From NCBI GenBank assembly GCA_963726295.1, contig CAVSBW010000007.1, positions 151,691 to 215,690 on the forward strand: a stretch of 64,000 nt of DNA. The letters are read 5' to 3'. The translations under genes were made by a program, and so were the position numbers. Within the stretch, counting starts at the first letter, position 1. Each line of letters begins with the position of its first letter. This document shows positions 35,164 to 45,400 of this stretch, piece by piece. The DNA is from DASSQJ01 sp963726295. GTDB lineage: Bacteria > Actinomycetota > Actinomycetes > Actinomycetales > Dermatophilaceae. The notes beneath the pieces are model-generated. The model worked only from the letters and a program-made list of their open reading frames with translations, was not told the origin of the DNA and searched no databases.

Positions 35164-36531
35164 ATGACCTCGATCCTCTGGCTGCGCCGTGACCTGCGGC
35201 GCCGAGACCACCCCGCGCTGCTCGCCGCCCGCGAGGCCGCCGGCGACGGCGACCTCGTGGTGGCGTTCGTCGTGGACCCACGCCTCTGGGGAGGTGCCGG
35301 ACCGGTTCGCCGCGCGTGGCTGGCCGCCAACCTCAGGGCCCTGGACGAGGACCTCGGCGGAGACCTCACGCTGCTCCACGGCGACCCGCTCTCGGTGGTG
35401 CCGGAGCTCGCGCACCGGGTGGAGGCGTCCTCGGTGCACGTCACGCGCGAGACCACCCCCGCGGGGATGCGACGGGACGACGTGGTGCGCGCCCGGCTGG
35501 AGCATTCCGACGTGCGGTGGGTGGAGACCGGCACGCCCTACGCCGTGGGTCCGGGGCTCGTCGTCAACGGCTCCGGCGACCCGTACAAGGTGTTCACCCC
35601 GTTCGCGAAGGCCTGGCGCAGCCACGGGTGGCCCGAGCCGGCAGCGACCCCGCGGACGCTGCCGATCCGCCACGCCCGCAACGACGCCGAGGCGACGAGG
35701 GCCCTCGATGCCGCGCTCACGGCAGCCGACCTCCCCGAGCTCCCGACCGCGGGGGAGGAGGCGGCGCTGCGGCGGTGGCGGTGGTTCCGTGACGGCCACG
35801 TGGCCGACTACGACGAGGACCGCGACCGACCCGACCTCGACGTCACCTCTCGCATGTCGCCCTACCTCAAGCTCGGTGTCGTGCACCCGCGGACGTTGCT
35901 CGCCGACGTCGCGGGGGACCGCGGCAAGGGGGCCGGCTCGTACGTCGACGAGCTCGCGTGGCGCGAGTTCTACGCCGACGTCCTCCACCACAACCCTGAG
36001 AGCGCGTGGCACGACCTCCGACCGGCACTGACGGGCATGCGGTACGACGACCCGCAGGACGCGGTGACGGCGTGGAAGGAGGGGCGCACCGGGTACCCGG
36101 TCGTGGACGCCGGGATGCGGCAGCTGCTCGCGGAGGGGTGGATGCACAACCGGGTGCGGATGATCACGGCGAGCTTCCTCACCAAGGACCTCCACGTGTG
36201 GTGGCCCGTCGGCGCCCGGCACTTCCTCGACCATCTCGTCGACGGTGACATCGCCTCGAACAACCACGGCTGGCAGTGGGTGGCCGGTACCGGGACGGAC
36301 GCGTCGCCGTACTTCCGCGTCTTCAACCCGGTGACGCAGGGCGAGCGCTTCGACCCGTCGGGTGACTACGTGCGGCGGTGGGTGCCCGAGCTGCGGCACC
36401 TCCCCGGCAAGCAGGCCCACCAGCCGTGGGGCCACGACGACGGCTACGCCCACGGGTACCCGGAGCGCATCGTCGACCACGCCGAGGAACGGCATGAGGC
36501 CCTGGACCGCTACGCCCAGGCCTCCCGCTGA
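35164..36531 (+). CDS. phrB: Deoxyribodipyrimidine photolyase
   Basis: A 455-aa FAD-dependent cyclobutane pyrimidine dimer photolyase. The N-terminal alpha/beta domain begins SILWLRRDLRRRDHPALLAA. The C-terminal FAD domain has SRMSPYLKLGVVHPRTLLAD, ELAWREFYADVLHHNP, RMITASFLTKDLHVWW and ASNNHGWQWVAGTGTDASPY with the Trp and Asn residues of the electron-transfer path. It uses blue light to split UV dimers. Position at the end of the B12-photoreceptor operon supports light induction. Confidence 0.95.
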   Translation: MTSILWLRRDLRRRDHPALLAAREAAGDGDLVVAFVVDPRLWGGAGPVRRAWLAANLRALDEDLGGDLTLLHGDPLSVVPELAHRVEASSVHVTRETTPAGMRRDDVVRARLEHSDVRWVETGTPYAVGPGLVVNGSGDPYKVFTPFAKAWRSHGWPEPAATPRTLPIRHARNDAEATRALDAALTAADLPELPTAGEEAALRRWRWFRDGHVADYDEDRDRPDLDVTSRMSPYLKLGVVHPRTLLADVAGDRGKGAGSYVDELAWREFYADVLHHNPESAWHDLRPALTGMRYDDPQDAVTAWKEGRTGYPVVDAGMRQLLAEGWMHNRVRMITASFLTKDLHVWWPVGARHFLDHLVDGDIASNNHGWQWVAGTGTDASPYFRVFNPVTQGERFDPSGDYVRRWVPELRHLPGKQAHQPWGHDDGYAHGYPERIVDHAEERHEALDRYAQASR

Positions 36532-36537
36532 CAACGC

Positions 36538-36876
36538 TCAGGAGCGCGGGCCGAGCGTGGCGGCCGTGGCTGCGGCGGGGCTCGGCTCCTTGAGCTCGAC
36601 GAAGAACGTCACCGTGTCGGTGGTGCCGATGTTCTCGCCGGAGTGCTGCTGGGCGTCGAGCCAGCGCACCTCGCCGGCGGGGATGGCGACGTCGACGCTC
36701 CGGTCGCCCTGGCTCAGCCTCCGGTCGAACGCCGAGGCGGTGATCATGACGCTGTCCGGATGGGCGTGCGGGGTCGTCCGGTCGCCCGGGCTGTCGTGGT
36801 AGCGCAGCACCCGGACGCGGTCGTTCTCGAAGGCGACGGAGTACAGCTCGGGGTTGGTCTCGACGGGGTCGAACAT
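36538..36876 (-). CDS. Small cupin-like protein
   Basis: A 112-aa single-domain beta-barrel protein: NDRVRVLRYHDSPGDRTTPH and AHPDSVMITASAF contain the two-histidine cupin metal motif, then VRWLDAQQHSGENIG and VTFFVELKEP. Proteins of this type bind a metal or small molecule; no specific function is known. It is convergent with the photolyase gene and six bases from its stop. The start is ATG 36876. Confidence 0.75.
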   Translation of the reverse strand: MFDPVETNPELYSVAFENDRVRVLRYHDSPGDRTTPHAHPDSVMITASAFDRRLSQGDRSVDVAIPAGEVRWLDAQQHSGENIGTTDTVTFFVELKEPSPAAATAATLGPRS

Positions 36877-37044
36877 CGGTGCTGCTCCGCTTCGGTCGAC
36901 GGGCTGGTAGCCCGAGGACTACCACCCCCGGCGACGCCGTGACAAGGCGCGGCGCGCTCCGGCACCACCCGGCCCCGGGTTCCGGCCTGGTCTCGCTCCG
37001 GGGACGACGGCGCAGCCACCACCGGGTCGCCCGTAGGATGGGGC

Positions 37045-37165
37045 GACGAGGGGAGTACTTCCCAAGCCCGTCCCGGTCAGTACGGCCGCCCCATGGTGGC
37101 CCCGGTGCGGCACCGCCGTCCCGCGGTGAAGGAGACCTCAGGACCGTGCGCCGTGCCCTGAGGAG
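37045..37165 (+). promoter_or_regulatory. yybP-ykoY manganese riboswitch with SD-sequestering helix
   Basis: The leader has the motif's GAGGGGAGTA (about 37048-37057), the CGGTCAGTACGG internal segment and the 3' AAGGAGACCTC (37129-37139). CCTCAGG (37136-37142), which includes the 3' strand of P1, can also pair with CCTGAGG (37157-37163), which overlaps the ribosome-binding site GAGGAG before GTG 37171. Mn2+ binding would stabilise P1 and free the site. A TAGGAT at 37034-37039 is a plausible -10 box. Confidence 0.82.
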
Positions 37166-37170
37166 ACCCC

Positions 37171-38226
37171 GTGGCCCCCACCTTCCTTCCCGCCGCCGCC
37201 GACCCGCTGGCCACCACCGACTCGGTCGGCACCCCCACCATCTGGGCGATCACACTCGCCGGCGTGGTGCTGCTCTTCGCCGTCGACTTCGTGATCACCC
37301 GGCGGCCGCACGAGGTGTCGATGAAGGAGGCGGCCGGGTGGTCGGCCTTCTACATCGCCCTGCCGCTGGCCTTCGGCGGATGGGTGTGGAGCGCGTTCGG
37401 CGGTGAACGGGGGCTCGAGTACTACACCGGCTACCTGGTCGAGAAGTCGCTGTCCGTCGACAACCTCTTCGTCTTCATGCTCCTTCTCGCCGCGTTCGCC
37501 GTGCCCAAGGAGCTGCAGCAGCGGGTGCTGCTCATCGGCGTGGCCGGGGCGCTCGTACTGCGCGGTGTCTTCATCGCGATCGGCGCCACGCTCATCGCCT
37601 CCTTCGCCTGGACCTTCCTCCTCTTCGGCGTGATCCTGCTCGTCACCGCCGTCAAGGTGCTCCGCGACGCGATGTCGCACGAGGACCAGGCCGTCGACAT
37701 CGGCTCGATCCGCACCGTCCGCGTCCTCCGCCGCTTCTGGCCGGTGGTCGACGACTACCGCGGCACCGCGATGACGGTGATCGAGAACGGCCGTCGGGCG
37801 CTCACCCCGCTCGCCCTCGTCACCGTCGCCATACTCGCCACCGACATCGTGTTCGCCGTCGACTCGGTACCGGCCGTCTACGGCATCACCGGCGACCCGT
37901 ACCTCGTCTTCGTCACGAATGCCTTCGCCCTGCTCGGGCTCCGCGCGCTCTACTTCGTCCTGGCCGGGCTCCTCAGCAAGCTGGTGCACCTCGGATACGG
38001 ACTGGCGGCCATCCTCTTCTTCATCGGCGTCAAGCTCGTCCTCCACTGGGCTCACGGCATCTGGCCGGGCGTGCCCGAGATCCCCACCCTCGCGTCGCTC
38101 GGCGTCATCGTCGGCATTCTCGCGCTCGTCACCGTCACCAGCCTGGTGGCGAGCCGCCGGTCCGTGCAGGCCCGCGCGGAGGAGGTCGAACAGCGGACCA
38201 CCCCGGACCGCTCCCGCGACGACTGA
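37171..38226 (+). CDS. TerC-family membrane protein, probable manganese exporter
   Basis: A 351-aa polytopic protein with about nine helices. It carries the TerC motifs EKSLSVDNLFVFMLLLAAF and LATDIVFAVDSVPAVYGIT, whose acidic residues form the metal site in the LysE/TerC superfamily. TerC proteins downstream of yybP-ykoY riboswitches export Mn2+ from the cytoplasm, and the leader here has that riboswitch. The GTG start at 37171 follows GAGGAG. The C-terminal 30 residues are charged and cytosolic. Confidence 0.92.
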   Translation: MAPTFLPAAADPLATTDSVGTPTIWAITLAGVVLLFAVDFVITRRPHEVSMKEAAGWSAFYIALPLAFGGWVWSAFGGERGLEYYTGYLVEKSLSVDNLFVFMLLLAAFAVPKELQQRVLLIGVAGALVLRGVFIAIGATLIASFAWTFLLFGVILLVTAVKVLRDAMSHEDQAVDIGSIRTVRVLRRFWPVVDDYRGTAMTVIENGRRALTPLALVTVAILATDIVFAVDSVPAVYGITGDPYLVFVTNAFALLGLRALYFVLAGLLSKLVHLGYGLAAILFFIGVKLVLHWAHGIWPGVPEIPTLASLGVIVGILALVTVTSLVASRRSVQARAEEVEQRTTPDRSRDD

Positions 38227-38258
38227 CTCCGGTGGACCTGCGGGCCTAGGTTGTGCCC

Positions 38259-39089
38259 ATGACCGACGCCCTGACCACCCACACCGTCGACCCGGCCGCC
38301 TGCACCGGTACGGTCCTCGACCAGGGTGCCCTCGTCCTCGCCTGGGCGCCCCGTGGCGCCGAGCCGGTCGTCTTCGCGCGCCCCGGAAGTGCGGTGGTGC
38401 CGGGGAGGTCGCCGCACGCCGGCATCCCGGTCTGCTGGCCCTGGTTCGGTCCGGGGCGCGGTCCCGAGCCGCTCCCCGCCCACGGCATCGTGCGCGCCGC
38501 GGAGTGGGTGCTGGTGGGCCGACAGGACACCCCGGACGCCGTCACCCTCCACCACCGCATCACCTCGGGCACGACCACGTCGCCCCACTTCCCCTACCGG
38601 TACGCACTCGACCTGCGCACCCACCTCGGTGAGGTCCTCGAGCTGGGGCTGACGACCACCAACACCGGCGACGAGCCGTTCGAGGTCGAGGAGGCGCTGC
38701 ACGCCTACCTCCACGTCGGCGACGTCCGGCAGGTCCGGCTCGAGGGGCTGGACGGCGCCGCCTTCCACGACAAGACCACCGGTCGGGACGAGCAGCAGGA
38801 GGGCGACGTCACGTTCGGCAGCGAGACCGACCGGGTCTATCTCAGCTCCACCCCGGTCACGGTCGTCGACCCCGTGCTCGGCCGCCGCCTGCGCGTGAGC
38901 ACCGAGGGCGCGGCGAACCGCGTCGTCTGGAACCCCTGGGCCGACGAGGCGGCGACGCTCGACGACGTGGGGGACGCGTGGCCGTCGTTCGTGTGCGTCG
39001 AGGGCGGCAACGTCCTCGACCACGCCGTCACGGTCGAGGCCGGCGAGAGCCGGACGACCACCTACCGCGTCGAGGTGCTCGAGCCGTGA
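38259..39089 (+). CDS. D-hexose-6-phosphate mutarotase (aldose-1-epimerase-like)
   Basis: A 276-aa beta-sandwich mutarotase of the YeaD/galactose-mutarotase-like family: HAGIPVCWPWFGPG, LPAHGIVRAAEWVLVG with the catalytic His, EALHAYLHVGDVRQV with second His, and VVWNPWADEAATLDDVGD. It interconverts the anomers of glucose-6-phosphate. ATG 38259 is preferred over the GTG/TTG codons just upstream. Its stop overlaps the DUF2127 start (GTGA). It may support fgd by supplying the beta-anomer, but that is inference. Confidence 0.9.
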   Translation: MTDALTTHTVDPAACTGTVLDQGALVLAWAPRGAEPVVFARPGSAVVPGRSPHAGIPVCWPWFGPGRGPEPLPAHGIVRAAEWVLVGRQDTPDAVTLHHRITSGTTTSPHFPYRYALDLRTHLGEVLELGLTTTNTGDEPFEVEEALHAYLHVGDVRQVRLEGLDGAAFHDKTTGRDEQQEGDVTFGSETDRVYLSSTPVTVVDPVLGRRLRVSTEGAANRVVWNPWADEAATLDDVGDAWPSFVCVEGGNVLDHAVTVEAGESRTTTYRVEVLEP

Positions 39090-40015
39090 GCACCGGCCGG
39101 GGAGCACCGGGGTTCGTGGGGTCGCTCCTCACGCGACGGGCCCCGGCCGCGCCCCTGACCCGCCGCGATGCCGGGTGGGTGCTGCGCCGCTGCGCGCGTA
39201 CCGGACACGTCATCGCGTGGGTGGACGACCCCGAGGTGGTGCTGCACGTGGAGCGGCCCGGGGTCGACCTCGACGGCGACGGTGACGGCGACACCGCGAC
39301 CCTGCTGCGTTGCCTCCGGTGCGGCACGTGGGTGCGCACCGACGACGTGGCGGTCGGACGCCGGGTCGGTGCCCCCGGGAGCCCCGTCGCCGTGGCCGAC
39401 CTGCCTCATCCCGCACGTGGCGCGCACGGCCGCAAGTTCGCGCTGCTCCGCCTGCTCGCCGTCGAGAGGCTCGCCAAGGGCTCGGCGATGGTCGTCGCCG
39501 CGCTCGCGGCCTACCACGTGGCCTCCACCCGCGTGTCCCTCCTCGCCTGGGTCGACCGGGTGGTGGTGGCGGCTCGGCCGCTCGGTGAGGAGCTGGGCGT
39601 GCACCTCACCACCTCGGCGCCGGTGCGCTGGGTCGAGCAGACCCTGGGGGGTGACGGGGGTCCGCTGCGGCTGGCAGGCGTCTTCCTGGTCGTGTACGGG
39701 ACGCTGCAGATCGTGGAGGGCGTGGGGCTCTGGGGCGGCTGGCGCTGGGCCGAGTACCTCGCCGCCACCGCGACCTCCCTCTTCGTCCCGTTCGAGGTCT
39801 ACGAGATCGTGGAGAAACCCTCGGTCCTCAAGGTCGTCGGGCTGGTCCTCAACGTGCTCGCGGTGGTCTACCTCGTCTACAAGGGCCGCCTGTTCGGGGT
39901 CCGCGGCGGGCACTCGGCCTACGTCGAGGAGCTTCGTGACGCGACCGAGATGGCCGACGTGCTGCGCCGCCTCGGGCGGTCTCCGGCGGAGCTCACGAGT
40001 GGCGAGGTGGTCTGA
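39086..40015 (+). CDS. DUF2127 family membrane protein
   Basis: A 309-aa protein. The N-terminal 110 residues are soluble and contain a CxxC pair (LRCLRCGTWVRTDD). The rest is a DUF2127 membrane domain with about four helices: RLLAVERLAKGSAMVVAALA, LAGVFLVVYGTLQIVEGVGL, EYLAATATSLFVPFEVYEIV and VGLVLNVLAVVYLVYKGRLF. Function is unknown. The GTG at 39086 overlaps the mutarotase stop, so they are co-translated. Confidence 0.88.
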   Translation: MSTGRGAPGFVGSLLTRRAPAAPLTRRDAGWVLRRCARTGHVIAWVDDPEVVLHVERPGVDLDGDGDGDTATLLRCLRCGTWVRTDDVAVGRRVGAPGSPVAVADLPHPARGAHGRKFALLRLLAVERLAKGSAMVVAALAAYHVASTRVSLLAWVDRVVVAARPLGEELGVHLTTSAPVRWVEQTLGGDGGPLRLAGVFLVVYGTLQIVEGVGLWGGWRWAEYLAATATSLFVPFEVYEIVEKPSVLKVVGLVLNVLAVVYLVYKGRLFGVRGGHSAYVEELRDATEMADVLRRLGRSPAELTSGEVV

Positions 40016-40057
40016 CCCGACCCGACCGCAGCCCGGCGCCGAGGGGACACCGCGGAC

Positions 40058-42208
40058 TCAGTGCCCCGAACGGGCCATCGCGACGAGCTCGGTCGGCCCG
40101 GCGTCGGGGATGTAGGCCCGGCCGATCGCCACTGATGCCCGGGGGAGGGACCCCTCGTCGGGCACGAGCATGAAGAGCGGCACGTGCCGCGGCTGGAACT
40201 TCTCCTTGAACAGGTGCAGCGACCTGAACCCGTAGTACGGCTCCAGCACCGCGCTGATCCGCTCGAGGACCGCGTCGATCGGCGTGCGGTCGAGGCCTCC
40301 CTCGTCGTCACCCCCACCGCCCGCCAGGGGTGCCCCGGAGAGCGACACCCGGTCGAGCCCCTCCTCCTTGAAGTGCGTGCACGCCGACGCGATCAGGAAC
40401 TCCATCGTGTAGCGGAAGCCGTCCGGGAGGCGCCGCATGACGTCGAGGGTGTACCCCTCGAGCGCCCCGCCCGGGCCGTGCACCGGCATCCACGAGGTGA
40501 CGCCGTGCACCGTCGAGTCCCCGTCGACGGCGAGCCCGACGAGCACGTCCGGGTCCATCGCCTCGTCGACCCCACCGAGGGTGAACCCCATCTCGGGGAG
40601 TCCCTTGTCCCCGACCCACTCCTCGCTGATGGCGCGCACCTGGACCTGCAGCCCGCGGGGAGCCTCTGCGAGCCGCATGACCTTGAACTCGATGCCCTGC
40701 TTGCGGGCCTGGTTCATGGCCGTCCGCACGTCCTGCCACTTCTTGCCCCTGAACTCGAGGGTCGGCAGGTCGATGACGGCCTCCTCGGCCACCTGCAGCC
40801 GGGCCCAGCCCCGGGCGGCGAGCACGTCGGCGACCTCACGGGTCGCGGAGAACACACAGGGCTGCAGGCCGGCATCGGCCACGGCGTCGACGAAGCCGGT
40901 GAGGGTCTCGGCACGAATGCCGGGAGTGGCGCCCACCGGGTCGGCGAGGGCGATGGCCACCCCGGCGTGCAGCCGGTAGGCTTGGTACCCGGCACCGCTC
41001 GAGGAGAAGTACCACCGGTTCTCGGGCCACGTCGTCATCCACGACAGGTTGTTGGGGGAGCCGGCGGCGCGCAGGTCGTGGCGTGCTGCCTCGGCGTCGG
41101 AGTCGGACGGTGTCGCCCCGATGGCGGCCCGGTCGCCCTTCGCGCGGCCGCGACGACCGGGGTTGCGGAACGCGCTGCGCCAGAACCACAGGATGGCCAG
41201 CTGCGCCGCGTCGAAGAGCACGACCACGGCCGCGTTTCCGAGGTCTCCCTCCGTGGCGAGCTCGCCCCTGACCTCGGCGACGCCGCCCGTGGCGAGGACG
41301 ACCCCCACGACGATCGCGATCGCCAGCCCGGCGATCACCACCGGGACGACGGTCAGGGCCATCGCGACGCGCCACCAGAGCCGCCGTCCACCGCGCAGCC
41401 CGAAACCGATCAGGATGTCGACCAGCGCGACGACCAGGACGAACCACCGGGACTCGCCGGGGTCTCCGAACCTTCCGAAGGGGCCGTCGGACGAGACGAA
41501 GGCACCCGCCACGGTGACGGCGGCGCTCACCCAGAACAGCGTCGCCGCGAGCAGCCGCGCCTCGCGACGTCCGGGGCGGGCCGGACGCCAGCGCAGCGAG
41601 CGCCCGGCGAGGCGGGTGCCCCAGGGAATCGCCACGAGAAAGGCGATGAGGTGCTCGAGGTCCCAGAGCACCCCGATGTAGACCACCGACACGAGCACGT
41701 AGATGCTGACCACGGCGCGCAGCCGGCCCCGCCACGGACGTCGCAGCGTCGCCGTGGCCGCGACGAGCGCGCCGATGGCGCCCGCGCTGAACCCCACGTC
41801 GATCGACCCGGCGGTGCGGGCCGCCCACTCCCAGCCGGTGTCCCGCAGGGTGAGGAGGAGCAGGGCCGCCCCGAGCACACCGGCGAGCTGGCAGACGACG
41901 GTCACGAGGGCCGCGCGCCGGGTGCCCAGGCGCAACTCGGCGAACCCGACCATGAGGAGGAACCCGCCGGCAACGGGGAGGTACTGCAGCGGGACGAGCG
42001 CGAACACCGAGCCGCTCGCAGGCGTCCACCACCGACCGGCCTCGAACGACGGCAGCCCGTAGGCCACCGACTCGTACCAGGACTTGTCGAGCAGCGGGCT
42101 CCACAGCGTCGTGGTCGCGACGCCGACGACCAGCATGACCGCGACGACGGTGAGGGTGAACGGGATGCGCCGCGCGATCGAGAGGACCGGCGCCGGCCGG
42201 GAGTCCAT
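40058..42208 (-). CDS. Rhomboid-like membrane domain fused to DUF2156 (MprF-type aminoacyl-lipid synthase domain)
   Basis: A 716-aa protein. Residues 1-375 hold about ten helices with rhomboid-like spacing (SFEAGRWWTPASGSVFALVP and DVGFSAGAIGALVAATATLR), including one long extracytoplasmic break. Residues 385-716 are DUF2156, the tandem GNAT-like catalytic part of lysylphosphatidylglycerol synthases: ENRWYFSSSGAGYQAYRLHA, VAIALADPVGA, WARLQVAEEAVIDLP and YYGFRSLHLFKEKFQPR. It probably transfers an amino acid from tRNA to a membrane lipid. ATG 42208 is the start. Confidence 0.85.
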   Translation of the reverse strand: MDSRPAPVLSIARRIPFTLTVVAVMLVVGVATTTLWSPLLDKSWYESVAYGLPSFEAGRWWTPASGSVFALVPLQYLPVAGGFLLMVGFAELRLGTRRAALVTVVCQLAGVLGAALLLLTLRDTGWEWAARTAGSIDVGFSAGAIGALVAATATLRRPWRGRLRAVVSIYVLVSVVYIGVLWDLEHLIAFLVAIPWGTRLAGRSLRWRPARPGRREARLLAATLFWVSAAVTVAGAFVSSDGPFGRFGDPGESRWFVLVVALVDILIGFGLRGGRRLWWRVAMALTVVPVVIAGLAIAIVVGVVLATGGVAEVRGELATEGDLGNAAVVVLFDAAQLAILWFWRSAFRNPGRRGRAKGDRAAIGATPSDSDAEAARHDLRAAGSPNNLSWMTTWPENRWYFSSSGAGYQAYRLHAGVAIALADPVGATPGIRAETLTGFVDAVADAGLQPCVFSATREVADVLAARGWARLQVAEEAVIDLPTLEFRGKKWQDVRTAMNQARKQGIEFKVMRLAEAPRGLQVQVRAISEEWVGDKGLPEMGFTLGGVDEAMDPDVLVGLAVDGDSTVHGVTSWMPVHGPGGALEGYTLDVMRRLPDGFRYTMEFLIASACTHFKEEGLDRVSLSGAPLAGGGGDDEGGLDRTPIDAVLERISAVLEPYYGFRSLHLFKEKFQPRHVPLFMLVPDEGSLPRASVAIGRAYIPDAGPTELVAMARSGH

Positions 42209-42405
42209 GCGGTGATCCTGCCACTGCACCGTGGTTCCGGAGCCGGTCACCCGGCCCGTCGTCGAGGACCTCACGCCGTCAGGAGGGTCTCCCGAGGTAA
42301 AGGCTTGGCAAGGATCGGGTGCCAGGTCTGGCGCTGACCTGCGAGGTCGACCTAGGTTCGTGACTCGGAGGACGCCACCCGTTGCCGGTCCGAGGGAGTA
42401 CCGCG

Positions 42406-45400
42406 ATGAGCTCTGCCCGACGTCTGTCTGCCCTGTTGGCTGCGTCCGCGGTCGCCCTCGCGGGGACGGTGGCCGCCGTGTTGCCGGCCCAGGCCGACGA
42501 CGCCCGCGTCGTCACCCTGGTGGGCAACCTGCAGAACGAGCTCGGCTGTCCGGCGCACGACACCTCGGACGGTGACTGGGACCCGGCGTGCGAGGTCACC
42601 GAGCTCACCCGGATCGGCACCACGACCCGGTACGAGGGCGTCTTCGACCTCCCGGGAGGGACCTACCTCTACAAGGTGGCGATCAACCGCGGCTGGGACG
42701 AGAACTACGGCGCCGGCGGGTCGGCCGGCGGTGACAACATCCCGCTCGTCACCGCGGGCACGGCGACGCTGAAGTTCACCTACGACGACCAGACCCACCT
42801 CATCACCGTGGCTCCGGCCGACCTCGCCAACGGCGCGACCCGGGCCGACCGGGCGCTCGCCGAGGACTCGCTGCGGGAGCCGCTGACCCGCGAGCGCTTC
42901 TACTTCGTCATGGCCGACCGGTTCGCCAACGGCGACACCTCGAACGACGCCGGTGGCCTCACCGGCGGGCGCTTGGTCACCGGCCTCGACCCCAGCGACA
43001 AGGGCTTCTACCACGGAGGCGACCTGGCCGGTCTCACCGGCCACCTCGACTACATCAAGGGCCTCGGCACCACCGCCATCTGGCTGACGCCGAGCTTCAA
43101 GAACCGCCCCGTGCAGGGCACCGGCGACAAGGCGGACGCCGGCTACCACGGCTACTGGATCACCGACTTCACCCAGGTCGACCCGCACCTCGGCACCAAC
43201 GCCGAGCTGAAGAAACTCATCGCCCAGGCGCACCGCAAGGGGATGAAGGTCTTCTTCGACATCATCACCAACCACACGGCAGACGTCATCGACTACAAGG
43301 AGAACCAGTACACCTATCGGTCGAAGAAGAACTTCCCGTACACGATGGCCGACGGGACGACGTTCGACGACCGCGACTACGTGAACACGCCGTTCCCCCC
43401 GATGGACGCGGAGACCTCCTTCCCGTACACGCCGTACTTCCACTCCGAGGCGGACGCCAACCTCAAGGTGCCGGCGTGGCTGAACGACCCGTTGCTCTAC
43501 CACAACCGGGGTGACTCGACCTTCGCCGGTCAGTCCTCCACCTACGGCGACTTCGTCGGTCTGGACGACCTGTTCACCGAGCGTCCCGAGGTCGTCGAGG
43601 GCATGGGCGAGATCTACAAGGCATGGGTCGACTTCGGTGTCGACGGCTTCCGGATCGACACCGTCAAGCACGTCAATCTCGAGTTCTGGCAGAAGTTCAT
43701 CCCGGACATCCTCGGTGAGGCGGACCGGATCGGGAACGACGACTTCTTCGCGTTCGGCGAGGTGTACGACGGCAACCCGGCGTACATGTCGCAGTACACG
43801 ACGGCGGGAAAGTTGCAGGCCACCCTCGACTTCGGGTTCCAGCAGCAGGGGGTCGACTTCGCGAAGGGAAACTCGGCCGCAGTGCTGGCGGACTTCTTCG
43901 CCAAGGACGACTGGTACACCGACGCCGACAGCAATGCCTACCAGCTGCCGACGTTCCTGGGGAACCACGACATGGGCCGGGTGGCGTACTTCCTGAGGGA
44001 CTCCGCGAACGAGGCCGAGCACCTGAAGCGGGTCATGCTGGCCGACTCGCTGATGTTCACGGTGCGGGGCAACCCGGTGAACTACTACGGCGACGAGCAG
44101 GGCTTCATCGGCACCGGTGGTGACCAGCTGGCGCGCGAGGACATGTTCGCGAGCCAGGTGGACATCTACAACGACGAGGACGTGCTCGGTGGCCCCGAGG
44201 GTTCGATGGACCGTTACGACCCGAGCCACCCGATCTACCGGCACCTGAAGTCGCTGGCCGCGATGCGGGCCAAGTACCCCGCCCTCGCCGACGGCGCGCA
44301 GGTGCAGCGCTACGCCGAGGACGGCGACGGCATCTTCGCCGTCTCGCGCATCGACGCGAAGAAGAGCTCGGAGTTCCTCGTCGTCGCCAACAACAGCACC
44401 GACAAGGCCACGGCCACCTTCGACACGTGGACCACGCGTGGCGAGTGGGTGCCGGTCATGGGCGCGAAGAAGCCCCTGCACACGACCAAGAGCGGTGAGG
44501 TGTCCGTTTCTGTGCCGCCGCTCTCGGTGGCGGTGTACCGGGCCAGCGCCCCGATGGAGACCACGAAGGCCGCCGCACCGACGGTCACCGTCTCGGCTCC
44601 CGAGCGCGGGGTCTCGGGGCGGGCCGAGATCTCCGCCGACGTGCAGGCCGGCACCTTCGCGCAGACGACGTTCCTCTACCGGGAGGTCGGCGCGAGCGAC
44701 TGGACGACGCTCGGCACCGACGACAACGCGCCGTTCCGCGTGTTCCACGACGTGTCGGGGATGCCGCCCGGCACGCTCCTCGAGTACCGGGCGGTCGTCG
44801 AGGACGCCGCCGGGCGGATCGCCGCCGACAGCACGTCGGCGTCGGTGGTCGAGCCGGAGACGTCCACGGTGCCGCAGAACGGTGACCCCGTGACGCAGCC
44901 GGGCACCGCGGCGATCGCGGGAACGCTGGACAGCGAACTGGGGTGCGCGGCGGACTGGTTGCCGGACTGCCCGCAGGCCCAGATGGACCAGCCGGGAAGC
45001 GACGGGATCTGGAAGAAGCAGGTCGCCATCCCCGCGGGGACCTACTCGTACAAGGTCGCCCTCGACGGGTCGTGGACCGAGAACTATGGCGTCGGAGCGG
45101 TGCGGGACGGGCCGAACATCGACCTGGAGACCGCTGACGGTGAGGTGACGTTCTACTACGACCACGCCACCCACTGGGCGACCGACGACGAGAACGACCC
45201 GATCATCACCGCCCCGGGGTCCTACCAGGACGAGCTCGGCTGTGGTGCGGACTGGGACCCGGCCTGCATGCGGCCCTGGCTGCAGGACCCCGACGGTGAC
45301 GGCGTGTACGCCCTCATCCTGACGATCCCGGGCGGTGACTGGGAGTTCAAGGTCGCCCACGGCCTGTCATGGGACGAGTCCTACGGCGACGGAGGCGGCT

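Noticed and set aside
34351..36534. 727-codon minus-strand frame opposite the CPBP and photolyase genes
   Set aside because: The product is low-complexity (His/Arg/Glu-rich), and the plus strand encodes a complete photolyase and protease with all motifs.
42352..45360. 1002-codon open frame on the minus strand opposite the amylase
   Set aside because: It is a GC-skew shadow. The plus strand has signal peptide, GH13 catalytic residues and X25 modules; the minus product is Arg/Val/Gly/Asp-rich without any domain.
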